Positions 16,561-28,588 of a DNA stretch of 64,000 nt are shown piece after piece (position 1 is the first letter of the stretch; each line of letters opens with the position of its first letter). Under the pieces are notes generated by a model, which saw only the letters and a list, made by a program, of their open reading frames with translations, was not told the origin of the DNA and made no database searches. The translations under genes and the position numbers were made by a program. Origin of the DNA: Cacajao melanocephalus (Eukaryota > Chordata > Mammalia > Primates > Pitheciidae); contig CAUYLG010048240.1 in NCBI GenBank assembly GCA_963573385.1, positions 53,282 to 117,281 on the forward strand. Direction: 5' to 3'.

Positions 16561-17685
16561 CAGTACCTGTTATTTTAGAGGGGGCTTCCTACATCCTCAG
16601 GACATCTCAAGATCAGGAACACCTGGTCTGCCCCACCTGTTCATTTGACATACCTGTGTGTCAGGCCCCTGGTAGAGGTCTGTGATAAAGACAACAGACA
16701 CCCCATTCCTGCCTTCTTGAAGGAGAACCTAGCATTATAGAAATCTTTACACTCATCATGAGTTACCACTTTGATGGACATGCATTAGTGCAGAGACACT
16801 GCAGAAGACGTCACACTCCATGTCTTCCCGATGCCACTTAATAGGGAAACCGTCAAGGTCATGGAAATGGGCACAAATGGTTAGAAAGTGAGCTCTGGTG
16901 TTGCTGTCTCTCTTGCAATGGTATGGAGCTGAGATGATGGCCAAGTTCCTGGGCAGTGGCCTCCTGGCAGAGTCAAGAAGGATTGTCCTGGCCCAGTGCT
17001 TGCCCAGACCCCTTTGTTCCTGCCTTGCTCAGACAACGGGCTCCCTTCTGCCCACACCTTAGCCTCACTCCCTGCTGTTCCCTGCAGCCTCTTTGGACAA
17101 AGCAAATCTGCTGATGACAAGCCCTGCTTCACTTCCCAGTGGCGTCCTGCCATCTGCAGAACCCATCTCCTTATCAGGGCGGCCCATGCTTTCTTTAGGA
17201 GGCTTCCTTTCACCACACCCACCCTCACCCCACCTGGGCGGGGCTAGGGCAGGTCCCAGGCCATCTGGGACTGGCCTATCATGGCTCAAGTGTCCTGCAC
17301 TCCTTCCCTTCCCAGGCAGGTGAGAAGCAACCTTGCTGCTCCTGTTGAGCCTTGAACCCACTGCTGCTAAAACTCACCCACCCCCATGAGCTGCGCTTAT
17401 TTGCCTGGGTGACTCTTCCCCTGTGCCTGAAGCTTTCGGAACATGGTTCCTGAAACTGGAATTCCCAAACTGGTAGCACTTTGCATATCTTTGAGGCAGC
17501 ATCTTGGGTGTATGTGTAGGCACATTTTTCCAGGCAGGAGATCGATGACTTATCTCAGATTCCCAAAGAGATCCAAGACCTAAAAAGAACCAGTGCCTGG
17601 GGCGGCTGCTCTCCTCTGCATCCTTTCCTGGCACATAATTAATATGCGCAGGCTGGATGACTGGAGGTCACAGATGCTTGGCATT

Positions 17686-17707
17686 CCCCCCCCCCCCCCG
17701 CCGCCCC
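17686..17707. repeat. Poly-C run of 14 followed by CCGCCGCCCCGC-type sequence
   Basis: Fourteen C in a row, then gccgccccgc. On the minus strand this is a G run that could form a G-quadruplex. Confidence 0.9.
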
Positions 17708-17811
17708 GCTTTTGTTCATGGATTCAGTTGGTGATATATACAGTGATGCATCTATAAATAGTGGAATTCTCATGCCCCGAAGAAAACGAATTAAGTGACT
17801 GCTGAAAGTTG

Positions 17812-17838
17812 TTTTTTTTTTTTTTTTTTTTTTTTTTT
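17812..17838. repeat. Poly-T run of about 27
   Basis: Uninterrupted T tract without an adjacent Alu, so its origin is unclear. Confidence 0.92.
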
Positions 17839-18644
17839 CCAGAGTGGAGGGTGTTAATGCCAAAAAAGGCAGGTGATAAAATCCTTTTGTTCTTACTCTT
17901 GGAATCCTAGTGTAAGACTTTCTGCAACTGGGGTCCAGTACAAACCAGAGACGGGAGGGGACTTGATCTTGGCAATATTGGAAAAGCTTTAATTGATACT
18001 ATGGAGCCCAAAGGACTGTGACATCTCTACCCTGTGTGCCGCTTGTCGTCTGAATGGATGGCCGAGACGCATCCTGGGTCGCCTTCCCTGTGATGCCATT
18101 TCTAAAGAATGTTATTGTTCAGCCCCTTCGCTGTCCTTGGCCAGTGTAGTTTTCCTCGCCCAATTCGGTTGAATTTACTTCTTCCGTCCATTGTTACTCT
18201 TTGTTTCTTTATTTCCCAAATCCTTCCTTAAAATCTCTCCTTTTTAAATTTTAAAATATCTCTTCCTGTTGTATTCAGTAGTGAATTAAGGACCAAAATA
18301 TTAGAATACTGTATTTCATTTTGAAAGGACTGTGTTGACTCCCAGATAAAATTTTGCCAATATGAAAAGTAAAAGGCTGATGGTTTACTTCTCTAACTAT
18401 GCTCTAACCAGAGTAATCATTGTTAGAAATTTGTCAAGAGGGTAAAGGAGATAAAACATTATTTAAAAGCAGAATACGGTGCACATTATGCTTCTTCCTA
18501 CAAAGGACTCTTGGAACCCCTGAAGCTTGCTTGGAATCCATTCTCTGAGTTCCGTGTGGAAGTGCAGGGAGCCGGCTGGCTCTGGCGCAGCTTCCGAGTC
18601 CTTGAGTGCCCTTGCCCATGTCCTGGTCTCACCGCTTCTCAGGT

Positions 18645-18755
18645 GTGTGTCCCTAGCTCAGTTTCCTCCTGGGCAACTCGGGGTGGTGATAGTGGACCTG
18701 CCTCTTCAAACTGTCTTGATGATTAAGTGTTTGGCCGAGCACAGTGCTGGGCTTT
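18645..18755 (-). mobile_element. MIR-like fragment
   Basis: The text tagctcagtttcctcctggg, gatgattaagtgtttgg and gcacagtgctggg follows the order of a reversed MIR 3' half, strongly diverged. Confidence 0.45.
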
Positions 18756-18829
18756 GCTGTGTGGCTGCCGTGTTCGTTTGCACACCTGGCACTGTCCCGT
18801 GCAGTGGCTCTGCACATTCAGTGCTCTAG

Positions 18830-19370
18830 TATTTACATGACATATCTATGTCCTGCAGCTTTGCCTGTCCAAGTACCGTGGATGGTCACCAAAAGTAAGG
18901 AGCCTATTTTAATCACATACACAAGCAAAATAAAACTTTATGACATGTGCATACTGTACTGCCCCTAGGAGGTGTGATGTCTTTTAATGTTTTCTTTTTA
19001 AAATAAAATACTGCCAGGGACCTCCTCACTCAGTTTCACTGCTCACTGATAGGCTGTGACTATGGTGTGAGGGCCCTGAGATAAAGAGTAATGGGATGAA
19101 TGGACACAAAGGATTGGAAGTAATTAGTTTTGGGAATGTTTCAACATGTGTCCAGATATTTGGAAGATGTTCTGGAACATCCACCAGCCATGACTTGGAA
19201 TTTACACATAAAAATCTCCAGATGCATCTAACAGCTTCAAGTGAGCGAGATGACAGTGAAGCTAGTGGTAACATCCAAGTCTTGTGTTTCTTTTTCTTCC
19301 CTCAAGTATTTCATGTGACTTGGAATCCTTAAATTATTTTTTCCCCACTGTAAATGGAGTATTCAATAAG
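18830..19370. other. Unrecognised intron sequence
   Basis: I recognise no repeat or gene in this interval. Confidence 0.5.
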
Positions 19371-19373
19371 GAC

Positions 19374-19560
19374 CTCTGTGTGTGTGTGTGTATATTTCAA
19401 AAACAACTTCAGTGAGGTGTAATTTCCACATCATAAAATGCACCCATTTTAGTACAGTTCTATGAATTTTAGTCAGCTTTGTGGCCATCATCACAATCAG
19501 CTTGTAGAACATGCCCATTGTCTCCTGCCATCCCCAGTCCCACTTGCCTGACCACCACTG
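19374..19560 (-). mobile_element. (TG)n plus L1M 3'UTR fragment
   Basis: A short TG run (19374-19390) leads into L1M 3'UTR text in reverse: cttcagtgaggtgtaatttc, ccattttagtacagttctat and catcatcacaatcagcttgt, ending at cttgcctgaccaccactgg. Confidence 0.75.
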
Positions 19561-20685
19561 GCTGGTTCCTTTTAGGGAAAGGCATGTTTCAGAAGTCAGA
19601 GTCTCCTGGGTGGTATCATTTCTCTGCCCTCCCCGATGAGGGAACTGCAGTGGCTGGGGTTCTTCCTGGTGGCCAGCCAGCCTGGTCTGGAGCCAGTGAG
19701 GAGGACCCATTTGGTTCCATGGGAAGTGGCTGGGTATGGAGGGCTGGTCTGTGTGTGTGTGGGGTGGGTCTGTGGACTTGTAAGCAGCTGTGGAATGAAG
19801 GCTCGGAGCTGACTTGGGAGCCCCCTTATGAGATCCTCTAGCCTACACTGGCTCCCCCTCTTAGCACTTTGCAGCCGTGATGTCATTCTTAATGTGACAA
19901 GCCTGAGTTTCTGATCACTCTGGTAAACAGCTCCCGAGCACCTGTTGTGCCCAGTCCCTGAAGAGGAAGCCATGCATCTGTCATACTGTAGCCCATTCTC
20001 CCTGTGATCCAGTCTCTCCAGCCTCAAATCTGCACACCTACTCATGAGCATTTCCTGTCCAGACCAGTACCATCTACAAATAGCTCTAGAGCTGCCATAG
20101 ACAACCTGTTTTGGGTGGCAGACTCCATTCAGCATTGATCAAGTAATTCTAACTCATCCCGTATGCGCAGTGGAGCACGTACTGGGCAAGCCCTGAAGCC
20201 CTGTAGGGGTCAGGTCAGCATTGGAAGAGATGCCAGCCTTGCCCTGAATGAACTAGTACTAGGGGAGATGCAATATTTATTAATGACTGCATTCTACTTA
20301 TAGTTTTAAGAAATGCCACCGAAGAGATCAAGTGCTGAGGCTGGCCAAAGAAAGGCCAGCTTGCTTCTGGCTGGGTCTGGACAGGAGGAATCTGGGCCAC
20401 ATCTTAGAAGAAGCATTAGCATTTGAACAGGAAAGGGGTGGGAGGGAAGCTTGGCAAAGGGAAAGAACAATCCAGGTTTGGGGATAGCAGTTCCCATGGG
20501 TTGCTGGGAATGCAGACAGTCATGGGGGTTGGAGGGAAGCCAGGAGTTCCCTGTATGTGGTTTTGTGGTCTTAGAAATGTGGTTCCTTCAAAATTCCCAC
20601 TAGTGGCTTGTGGAGGATGGCATCTCAGGCCAGGTCTTTCTTAAGTGATGCACCTCTGCACCTGTGATCATTTGCAGAATCAAAT
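19561..20685. other. Mostly unrecognised intron sequence
   Basis: It contains long chance frames on the minus strand (19596-20135) without any domain. A fragment near 20215-20265 (ccagccttgccctgaatgaac) may belong to the unnamed old repeat. Confidence 0.45.
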
Positions 20686-20689
20686 TACT

Positions 20690-21015
20690 GTAGAATTACA
20701 TGAGAGTCTGACATTGTGACATCCAGTGCATTAGCCACAGCCACACGCAAATGAGCACTTGAATCAGGTCAATCCTGAAATGAGATGGGCTTAATCTGTA
20801 AAACACACTGGATTTCAAAGACTCCATTCACAAAAAGAATGAAAAGTATTCCATTTATAATTTTTATAGTCATTACGTGTAAAAATGATAGTATTTGCAG
20901 TATAGTGGGTTAAATAAAACATGTTTTCGAATTCATTTCACCTGTTTCTTTTTACTCTTCTAAGAAGTTTTGCATTAAGTATGTAGGCTCTCACTCTGAT
21001 TCCATTGGACAGTGC
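20690..21015 (+). mobile_element. Old DNA-transposon-like repeat
   Basis: The order aaatgagcacttgaatcag, acacactggatttcaaagac, tgggttaaataaaacatgt, ttcacctgtttctttttact and ttggacagtgctgcc matches a common mammalian hAT-like repeat that I remember but cannot name exactly. A related reversed fragment occurs at 49590-49670. Confidence 0.55.
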
Positions 21016-22540
21016 TGCCCCGGAGAATTCTTTGTACCAGCTGGGCTAAAGTCTGTGTTTATTTTCCTGTAAATGATATCACTAGAGCTTATATATGGAG
21101 GTGAACAGTGTTTTCACATCAGCTCAGGAGTGTGCTCTTGATGGGCTTGCTCAGGAAATCCTTTTCTCTGTTATTCTGTCTCAGAGGGACCCTTGCTGGG
21201 GGACACTCAGTTGCTGGCTGCAGTTGGGTGCCCCTCTGGATTTGGTTTCCTTTGGGTGGTAGACTCAAATTTTGGCCTCAGGTCAGCTTGCTATATGTTC
21301 ACTTCATACAGTATTCTGCTAAATCAGAATAACAACAACATTCTCCCAGTCTTTAGAGGCAGAAAGTAAAATGGAAGGAAAACAGACATTACTGGAGAAT
21401 GTAATAGCCTCTGGCCTTCTGCTTCACCACATTATAGTAAAACAGAGAAAATGGAGGCACAGCGAGACTGAGTCGTTTGCCTATGTTCATCCTCTAGGAA
21501 TGACTTAAAGTAAAGCTTCCTCAGTTTGGAGTTTTTCTCCCTTAAAGTTTTAAATAATTATTGCCATCTATGTCTATGATTCAATAAAATATATCCTGAG
21601 GGACCTTAGACATATTCAGTCATTATTTGGTGGCATTTTTCAGGTGTTTGGACTTCCATTGCACCAATACCTGAACACGTCTGAGAACCGGTAGGATCAC
21701 TGGAGCAGCAGAGCCCGGGGGTTTTCTGGCTTTCTTTAATACCTCCTGGACTGATTTTCTTAGAACAGTTTATTCTTTGCTGGAGGATAGAACATCTTGC
21801 TAAGATCTTGTCTCTTTATCTTCTCTGGACACTCCCTTTCTGGTGGGCAGACCTGCATTCAGGAAACCCGATTATAGATCAAAAGGTGGCATGGTCAGTG
21901 TAAACTCAGAACAAAAGGCCTACGGGAGGTACTCGGGGATGTTTCGTCAAGTTCTGGTAGTCTGATGAAAGTCACCTTTCTTCCAAGGATAGATCTGTCT
22001 AAAAAAAGAGCTGTCCGAGTGAGGAAAGATCCTGCAGTGCTCTGGCCTCCCGAGTCCTGCATTTCTTATAATCTAGGCCTTGTGATCCCAATCAAAGTCA
22101 AAATGCCCTTCTATCCCCTTCCAGTTCTTTCTTAAGTGTTAATTGGCTCCAAACTGGTTTTTCTATGGTATCATTTCCTGAAATTGGCTGGATTCATTTA
22201 TCAAACACTTTAATGAAGGACTCTTGTGTTTGAGGGCTCTGGCTTAGGTGAATCCTTTCCTCCAAGGAACTCACAGACTATTAGGGGAGGTAGCCCTGTC
22301 GAATGATGACTGTGCTACAAAGTGAGAAGCACTGTCCGGAATAGAAATACGGGCAGTGGTCTTTCTTACCCCTGCCTTGCGGGACTGCATAGTGGGGAAG
22401 GACAAACCAGTTCTCTCCAAAACATGGCTATACTTGGCTAACATTTTTGTGAATCACTAAAGATGCTCATGTCATCAAATGAGATGAAATATTCAGACTT
22501 TTCACAAATTCTGATTATTTCTTTCCTTTGTCCATATCTC
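21016..22540. other. Mostly unrecognised intron sequence
   Basis: A short MIR-like piece lies near 21435-21500 (ggaggcacagcgagactgag). At 22215-22370 the text ctccaaggaactcacagact is a further copy of the unnamed old repeat. Otherwise nothing is recognised. Confidence 0.45.
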
Positions 22541-22549
22541 CAAGTGTGT

Positions 22550-23010
22550 TAGCCAGCTGACTATACTAACAGCTCTAAAGTCTCATTGCTTAGCAGAGTA
22601 GAAGTTTCTCACTCATGTCAGTTTAGTATGGGGCAGGGGGCGGGTGAGGGGGGAGATCCAGGCTGCTTCTTTGGTGTGGCTTGCCCATTTTTTGAGGCTT
22701 TGCTATCCTCCAGTGGGTTCTTTGCTTTGGGCCCACAGGCAAGGGAAGAGAGAAGGCATGGGGAATCCTGCCAGAAGCTTCTGGGACAAGCCTTGGAAGG
22801 GGTGTACATGGTTTCTGCCCACATTCCATTGTCTAGAGCTCAGTCACACAGTCTGGGCAGTCCATGGTCTGCAACGGAGAGAGATTGTGAAGTGCGATCT
22901 CTCTGTGGGCCCAAGAGGAAAACGAAGCAGGGGTTTGGTGGACATGTAGCACTGTTGCGGCTCCATTGCTTTGGGGAACAAATGCCGACTCACAGGAGGC
23001 AGCTTTTGAG
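22550..23010. repeat. Possible old interspersed repeat
   Basis: The start (ctaacagctctaaagtctca, agcagagtagaagtttctcac) and interior (ggggagatccaggctgct) resemble an old mammalian repeat with text like 'aacagccctaaaatctcagtggcttaa ... ggatccaggctgac'. A 156-codon open frame through it has no domain and is probably chance. Confidence 0.35.
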
Positions 23011-23720
23011 TATTGGCTCTACTGATAGGGTAGTACCATTTCATTGTGACAGTTGAAAGATGCATCTGGCATGTTTCTCACTGGGGTTTTATGACCTGAG
23101 CGATATCCCTGCTGGGATATCAGTAACACGGACCTTCAAACTCAGGCGAGTTGGCTGTGAACAGGCTCCCCCAGCTCCGTCAGGTTGGCTGGCCCATTGC
23201 TTCACTTTGAAAAGCTATGCCCTGCAGAACATGCTGGTACCTGGCTTTGAAGGTGGACGTTCAGGAAGATGTAGGTGCCAATGAGAGGAATTGTGTCCTG
23301 GGAGGCTCATGGTAATGTAGAAAAGTCTCAGTGAGATGGACATGGTTGAGGGCTAAAGGACAGTGTTACACCTTGTCACCACTGAAGCAGTGAGACAGAT
23401 CTTGGTGGTGTGCTCTTCATGTTTCAGATTGAAGACTGTAAGGCTGGTGGTCCTCTTGTCAATGCAGTTTTACACTACTCAGGCACAGGGGTTTACCTGC
23501 ATCTGATTCTCTGTGGTCATTCCCCACCTCCCCGCAAAAACACCTGCTAGCATCCATGGTCTCTTGTCTTATGGATTTACTGCCATTCATAAAGCCTCTA
23601 AACATCCTTTTTTCCTTGAAATACATTTGAAGAGCTGTTTTCTTTTTATATTAGTCTGGGAATTTGTCCATGAATTATGATAGTTTTGTGTTAGAGACAG
23701 TGAAAAGACTGGCAATGTAT
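23011..23720. other. Unrecognised intron sequence
   Basis: I recognise no repeat or gene in this interval. Confidence 0.5.
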
Positions 23721-23723
23721 AAT

Positions 23724-23749
23724 TTGTTTTGTTTTTTTTTTTTTTTTTG
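23724..23749. repeat. T-rich tract with an uninterrupted poly-T run
   Basis: A tttgttttg lead-in followed by an unbroken run of about 18 T. Confidence 0.85.
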
Positions 23750-24049
23750 ATTCTCAAGAGCACTTAACATTTCCACATGGAAATTACAAATGTTATTTGA
23801 GAATGATTAGTTCTGAGGCTCTATCACTAACAGTCAGGACACTCCTGCTATGTAAATACATAGATGCAATGTTTAGATTGAGTTCTAGGTGTAATTATTC
23901 TTTGTCCTAAATTCTAGACTTCTAAAATTGGACTTGATGACAAGAGCCAGTTCAATTCCTATGCATATTCTAAATAAATACCTTGGGCGAAAACACAGAC
24001 TTTCAATGATTATTCCAAATAGCTTTTCAGGATTAGTGTGACAGCTTTG

Positions 24050-24260
24050 TGGTACATTCACTACTATTTCAAACTTCGATGTAGAAACGAGGAGTCTCTC
24101 TAAAAGAACTTCTAAGCTTTTTTGGGGGGTGATCGACATCCCTGCGAATCTGATGAATGCCATGGACCGCTCATCAGGGTTTCTTTCTAATTTCAGGGAG
24201 CCCAGGGACCCATTCACTGCTACGGGAGAGCCTTGGCTCTGAGTGTAAATGCTTGCCACC
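24050..24260 (+). repeat. Possible hAT-like fragment
   Basis: The text ctgatgaatgccatggaccg and ggagcccagggaccc with a G run resembles the 3' part of Charlie-type repeats. A 125-codon minus-strand frame covers it but has no recognisable domain. Confidence 0.3.
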
Positions 24261-24262
24261 AA

Positions 24263-24735
24263 AGGCTTGGAGAAGCAACTAGCACAGCAAACAGGGTCAA
24301 ATTCACCACATAAGTAACCACAAGTGGGCTGGCATCCAAGTTCCGGCGGGCTTTGAAACTCACTGTGAGCCAGGTAGCTTAGAAAAGGTGGAGGAAGTCA
24401 TTAGGATTTCCTGAGGATTGGGTTGGAACTGAAACCAAGATTAATAGTATCCTCTCTGAATAGCATTTTAACAAACGTGAATTGGAACTATAAAGATCTT
24501 CTTGTTCCCTGAGACTGGAAGGTGTAGCACAAGTGCCAGAGCATTGCCCTGGCCTCCTTTTGATGGAGAGAATACGTGAGGGATCAGCAGCACTCATCGC
24601 TTCTCGCTGCTCTGCCTTCTGCTACCCACCTTCACTTTCCTACAGTTTGGTCCAGGGAGGGTGTGGGCTTCAAGACATGGGTCTGCCACCGACTGCCCTG
24701 CCCACCAGTCTCTGGCCCTGCAGTTTACCCAGCTG
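24263..24735. other. Unrecognised intron sequence
   Basis: I recognise no repeat or gene in this interval. Confidence 0.5.
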
Positions 24736-24739
24736 CTGT

Positions 24740-25180
24740 CTTGTGGTCAGCAGAATAATGGCTTCCAAGATGTGCATGTCCCTAAGCCCTGGAACCTGTG
24801 AATATGTTGACATGCGTGGCAAAAGGGACTTGGTAGCTGTGATGAAATTAAGGATCCTGCCCAGGGGAGATGATCCTGGATGACCTGGGCAGGCCCAGTG
24901 TCATAATGAGGGTCCGTATAAGTGGAAGAAGGATACAGAAGAGAGAGAACCAGAAAGATGGCATCCTGAGAAAGACTCGCCTGGCCATCCTGCCTTTGAA
25001 GATGGAGGAAGGAAGGGGATACTAGTCAAGGACTACAGCAGGCCTGTAAAGGCTGGAAAAGGTACAGGAGCAGATTCTCCCCAGAACCTTCAGAAGGAAT
25101 GCAGGCCCATGGACCCATTTAGACTTCTAATGTCAAGAACTATAAGGGAATCTATTTGTGTTGTTTAAAGCCACATGGCC
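24740..25180 (+). mobile_element. MLT1-type LTR (ERVL-MaLR), plus strand
   Basis: Forward LTR text in order: agcagaataatggcttccaa, ggaacctgtgaatatgttga, caaaagggacttggtagctg, atcctggatgacctgggcag, gaagatggaggaaggaaggg and near the end tttgtgttgtttaaagccac. The length is close to a full LTR, with a 3' end missing the usual final 20-30 bases. Confidence 0.75.
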
Positions 25181-26080
25181 CAGGTGCCCCTCTCTCAAGG
25201 AGCCCAGCAGGATGGAATAGGCATAGGCGGAAGGGAGCAAAAGAAGCTGGACTGTGCCTTCTTCCTTCTCTCCTCCCTGTGGCCCTGGAATGACCAGCAA
25301 CTTTTATTTGTTTGCTCTGCTGAACCAAGAAATGTGGTTTGTGAAGGGGAGAATCTGCATCTGGTGGCTCTCTGGGTGGTGGCTAAGGGCAGAGAAAACG
25401 AGTGACTCTGGGATTGATGCTGTTGTGGGGGTGGGATGAAGAGACAGTGGCAGCTGGCCCAGGAAGTCCCCCACCTTCCAAAAGCACTATCAAACCTCCG
25501 CTGTCTCTCTAGCAGCTTGTTCCCTGAAGGTCAGCCTGCTTAGGCCATGCGGATTCATCTGGAGCCTGGGCCTGAATGCATTAAACATATCCCCAGAGGG
25601 TAGTGAAAAAGACCACTTCTTTCTTTGCAGATGGGAGTGTGAGGTGATGGGAGAGTGCTTGGCAACATGTGTCACGCATTTACTATCAGCTCATCTCCCT
25701 TACAAAGAGCGGAAAGCTGAGACATACCTATATGGATGACCTGGGGTACCTGGTAAATAAGGACACTGACAAAGCTAAAAGACGAGAGGTGATACCCAAC
25801 TGAAATGCAATAAGTGGATGACATTGTATCTAGTATGATGTGAGCTATGGAAAAAATGTACTCCAAAGAAGAGAGAAAAAGAAGCTAAAATGTGAATCCA
25901 AGGCTTCTCGATCTTGAGTGGTTATATTCCCTGTAGACATTATGGTCTGAATTTTTTACATCAAATTTAAGATATGAGGGTAAAAGCTTCATATCCTTTG
26001 ACCTTTAAATTTGGTTCTGGGAATTTTTTTGAAGAATAATTTTTAGTACAGCTTATGAGCTTTATAGACACAGATATTCC
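25181..26080. other. Unrecognised intron sequence
   Basis: I recognise no repeat or gene in this interval. Confidence 0.5.
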
Positions 26081-26085
26081 TTTTA

Positions 26086-27110
26086 TCATTTTTATAAAAT
26101 TGAGATATAGTTCACATGTGTCATAGTCACCATTTTAAAGTGTACAATTCAGTGATTTTTAGTATATTCCCAAGGTTGTACAACCATCACCCTAATTCCA
26201 GAACATTTTCTTTCCACTAAAAGGAAATCCTGTACCCATTAACAGTCACTCTCCATTCCCTCTTTCCCCCAACCCCTGGTGACCACTGATCCACTTTTTG
26301 TTTCTATGGGTTTGCCTATTCTGGATGTTTCAACATGGAACCTCACAACATGTGGCCCCTGTGTCTGGCCTCTTTCACCCAGCACAGTGACTTCAGGGTT
26401 CATCTGTGTTGTGGCATGTATCAGTACAGTTGACCCTTGAACAACATGGGTTTGAACTGCATGGGTCCATCTACTCTTCTGCCTCTGTCACCCCTTAATG
26501 GGCAAGACCAGCCATTCCATATCCATGCTGGCCCACTCAATATGAAGACAAAGATGAAGACTTTTATGATTATCACTTCCACTTAATGAATAGTAAATGT
26601 ATTTTCTCTTGTGATTTTCTTAATAAAATTTCTTTATCTTAACTTTATCGTAAGAATATAGTATATATGTCAAACTATGTGTTAATACACTGTTTATGTA
26701 ATCAGTAAGACTCTGGTAAGTAGTAGGCTGTTAGTGATTAAGTTTTTGGAGAGTGAAAAGTTATACATGGATTTTGAAAGTTCATGGGGGTCAGTGCCCC
26801 AACCCTTGCATATATTCCTGCATTCCTTTTTATGTGTAAATACTATCCCATCATAGGAATAGACCATGTTTTGTTTACCCATTCATCCGTTGATGACTGT
26901 TAGTTGTTTCCACCTTTTGGCTATTGTGAACAGTGTGGCTATGAACATTGATGTACAAGGTTTTGTGTGGACATATGTTTTCATTTATCTTGTGTATGTA
27001 CTTACAAGTAGAATTGTTGCATCATATGGTTATAACTCTGTGTTTAAGTTTTTTGAGAAATTGCTGAACTGTTTTCCAAGCATGAGTGGCTCTCATGTGT
27101 ATTATATTAG
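26086..27110 (-). mobile_element. Old L1M 3' end on minus strand, split by MER2
   Basis: L1 pieces 26086-26426 and 26811-27110: attgagatatagttcac-type 3'UTR text, caaccatcaccctaattcca and ccccaacccctggtgaccac, then after the insertion cattcatccgttgatgactg, ggctattgtgaacagtgtgg and gcatcatatggttataactc. Confidence 0.85.
26427..26810 (+). mobile_element. MER2 (Tigger family) DNA transposon inside L1
   Basis: It begins cagttgacccttgaacaaca right after a TA and ends near ggggtcagtgccccaaccct before a TA. The terminal bases at the right end are worn. The start is the well-known MER2 inverted repeat. Confidence 0.85.
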
Positions 27111-28290
27111 TGAAAATTTGGAAATAAGGTAGATGTCAATAGTAGGAGAGTGCTTAGGCAAATTCCGTTAATCCCTTTAGAGAAGGATTTGTACAAATGG
27201 AAATTATTTATTCAGCAGGAATTATTAAACACCTGCTTCATGCCCTGTCTTGGACCAGCTCAAAGACGATTGAGATGGGGTAATTGTTCTTAAGGAGCTT
27301 GAGCTATTCAGCTATTCCATGTGACGTTTACAAATAATTTATGACAAGGGGGACAGAATTCCTATGCTATAGGGGTAGGGTAGCTCTAGTAAGTTTTGGA
27401 GAGACTCAAGGTAGGAATTAAGTGAACATGTTACAAAGTTAAGTGGAAAAGGTAGGATGGAGAATTGCACATACTGTGTGATCATGAGTATGTCAGAAAA
27501 AAACAAACAATTCATTTAAAAAATGGAGAAAAACACGCTAATATAGGAATAGTGGTTGCCTTTGGATGGTGGTGTGAATAAACATTTCTCTCCTATTTAA
27601 GTGTCTCCTAAATTTTTTGTAATAGAAACAGAAATTCCCCCAGTCTGTCTGTGGTGACGGGGAAGGAGTGGGCAGGGAGAATCTAGCATCAGGTTTTTGG
27701 AGAGATGAAAACTTCAGAACCTGAGATGGCATCTCTGTGGGTGAAGACAGAACCTCAGAGGAAATACCAGTATGCACTCTGCTAGCCTGCACCCCATCTT
27801 CCTCCCCTTCTTAGCCACCTCTCTCCTTTTGATATCCCCTGCCCATCTTGGTCCTACCTGGACACTAGTAATGCCCCACTGGGTAGTTAATAAAGATGCT
27901 CTTTATGATTTTCAGAAAAAAATTGATCTTTAAAGTTATTAAAAGCCTTAGTAATGTTTTCAGGAAGACACAATTGAATTGCTAATCTATTTGCTCAAAT
28001 TGTATTATCTAATATTATTTCCATGTATTAAAAAGGATTCTAAGGTCAGAAATGAGAAACTGCCCTAACCAGCTGATCTACTGACCTTGAATATTCCAGA
28101 ATGCTCTACTTTGGGACTATTGTCAATGTTGGGAACCCCATCGCAGTTGAAACTGACTAGAATTGGGGGTAGGGGAGTACGATACTCAGAGAAACAGGGA
28201 TCTTAGAACAAAGTGCTTTTTTTTTTAGTTCTACCTTTATTTTTAATTATGTTCTTAGCATTTGAACTAATAAAATCAAATATAATGAAA
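27111..28290. other. Mostly unrecognised intron sequence
   Basis: Around 27215-27420 the text attattaaacacctgcttcat and ttcttaaggagcttgagct belongs to the unnamed old repeat noted in the findings. Around 27540-27620 there is a weakly repeat-like stretch. Nothing else is recognised. Confidence 0.4.
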
Positions 28291-28294
28291 ATCA

Positions 28295-28588
28295 GTCAGG
28301 GTATGATGGTTCATGCCTGTAATCCCAGCAGTTTGGGAGGTCAAGGTGGGAGAATCACTTGAGCCGAGGAGTGCAAGACCAGACCGAGCAACACAGTGAG
28401 ACTCCATCTCTACTGAGAAAAAAAATTAGCTGGGTGTGGTGGCACATGCTTGTGGTCCCAGCTACTCAGGGGGACTGAGGTGGGAGGATTGCTTGAGCCC
28501 GGGTAGTTGAGGCTGCAGTGAGCCATCATTGTGCCACTGCACTCCAGCCTGGGCGACAGAGTGAGACCCTGTCTCTGGGGAAAACAAA
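28295..28588 (+). mobile_element. AluJ-like element
   Basis: From gtcagggtatgatggttcat to the end gagaccctgtctctggggaa. It is diverged, with ttgcttgagcccggg and gtgccactgcactccagcct. The tail is short and impure (aaaacaaaa). Confidence 0.92.

Larger units (their letters stand above)
16576..18640. other. Repeat-poor intron stretch
   Basis: No interspersed repeat is clearly recognised. Around 16670-16740 a fragment (cattcctgccttcttgaagg) belongs to the unnamed old repeat discussed in the findings. Homopolymers are listed separately. Confidence 0.45.

Noticed and set aside
19596..20135. 179-codon minus-strand frame
   Set aside because: No recognisable domain, overlapping frames on both strands, and unique intron sequence without any gene-like signals.
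22586..23056. 156-codon + frame
   Set aside because: No domain. The region looks like a worn interspersed repeat, and several frames are open at once.
23885..24262. 125-codon minus-strand frame with a plausible amino-acid mix
   Set aside because: No family recognised, and the DNA resembles an old hAT-type repeat. Chance is the simplest explanation.
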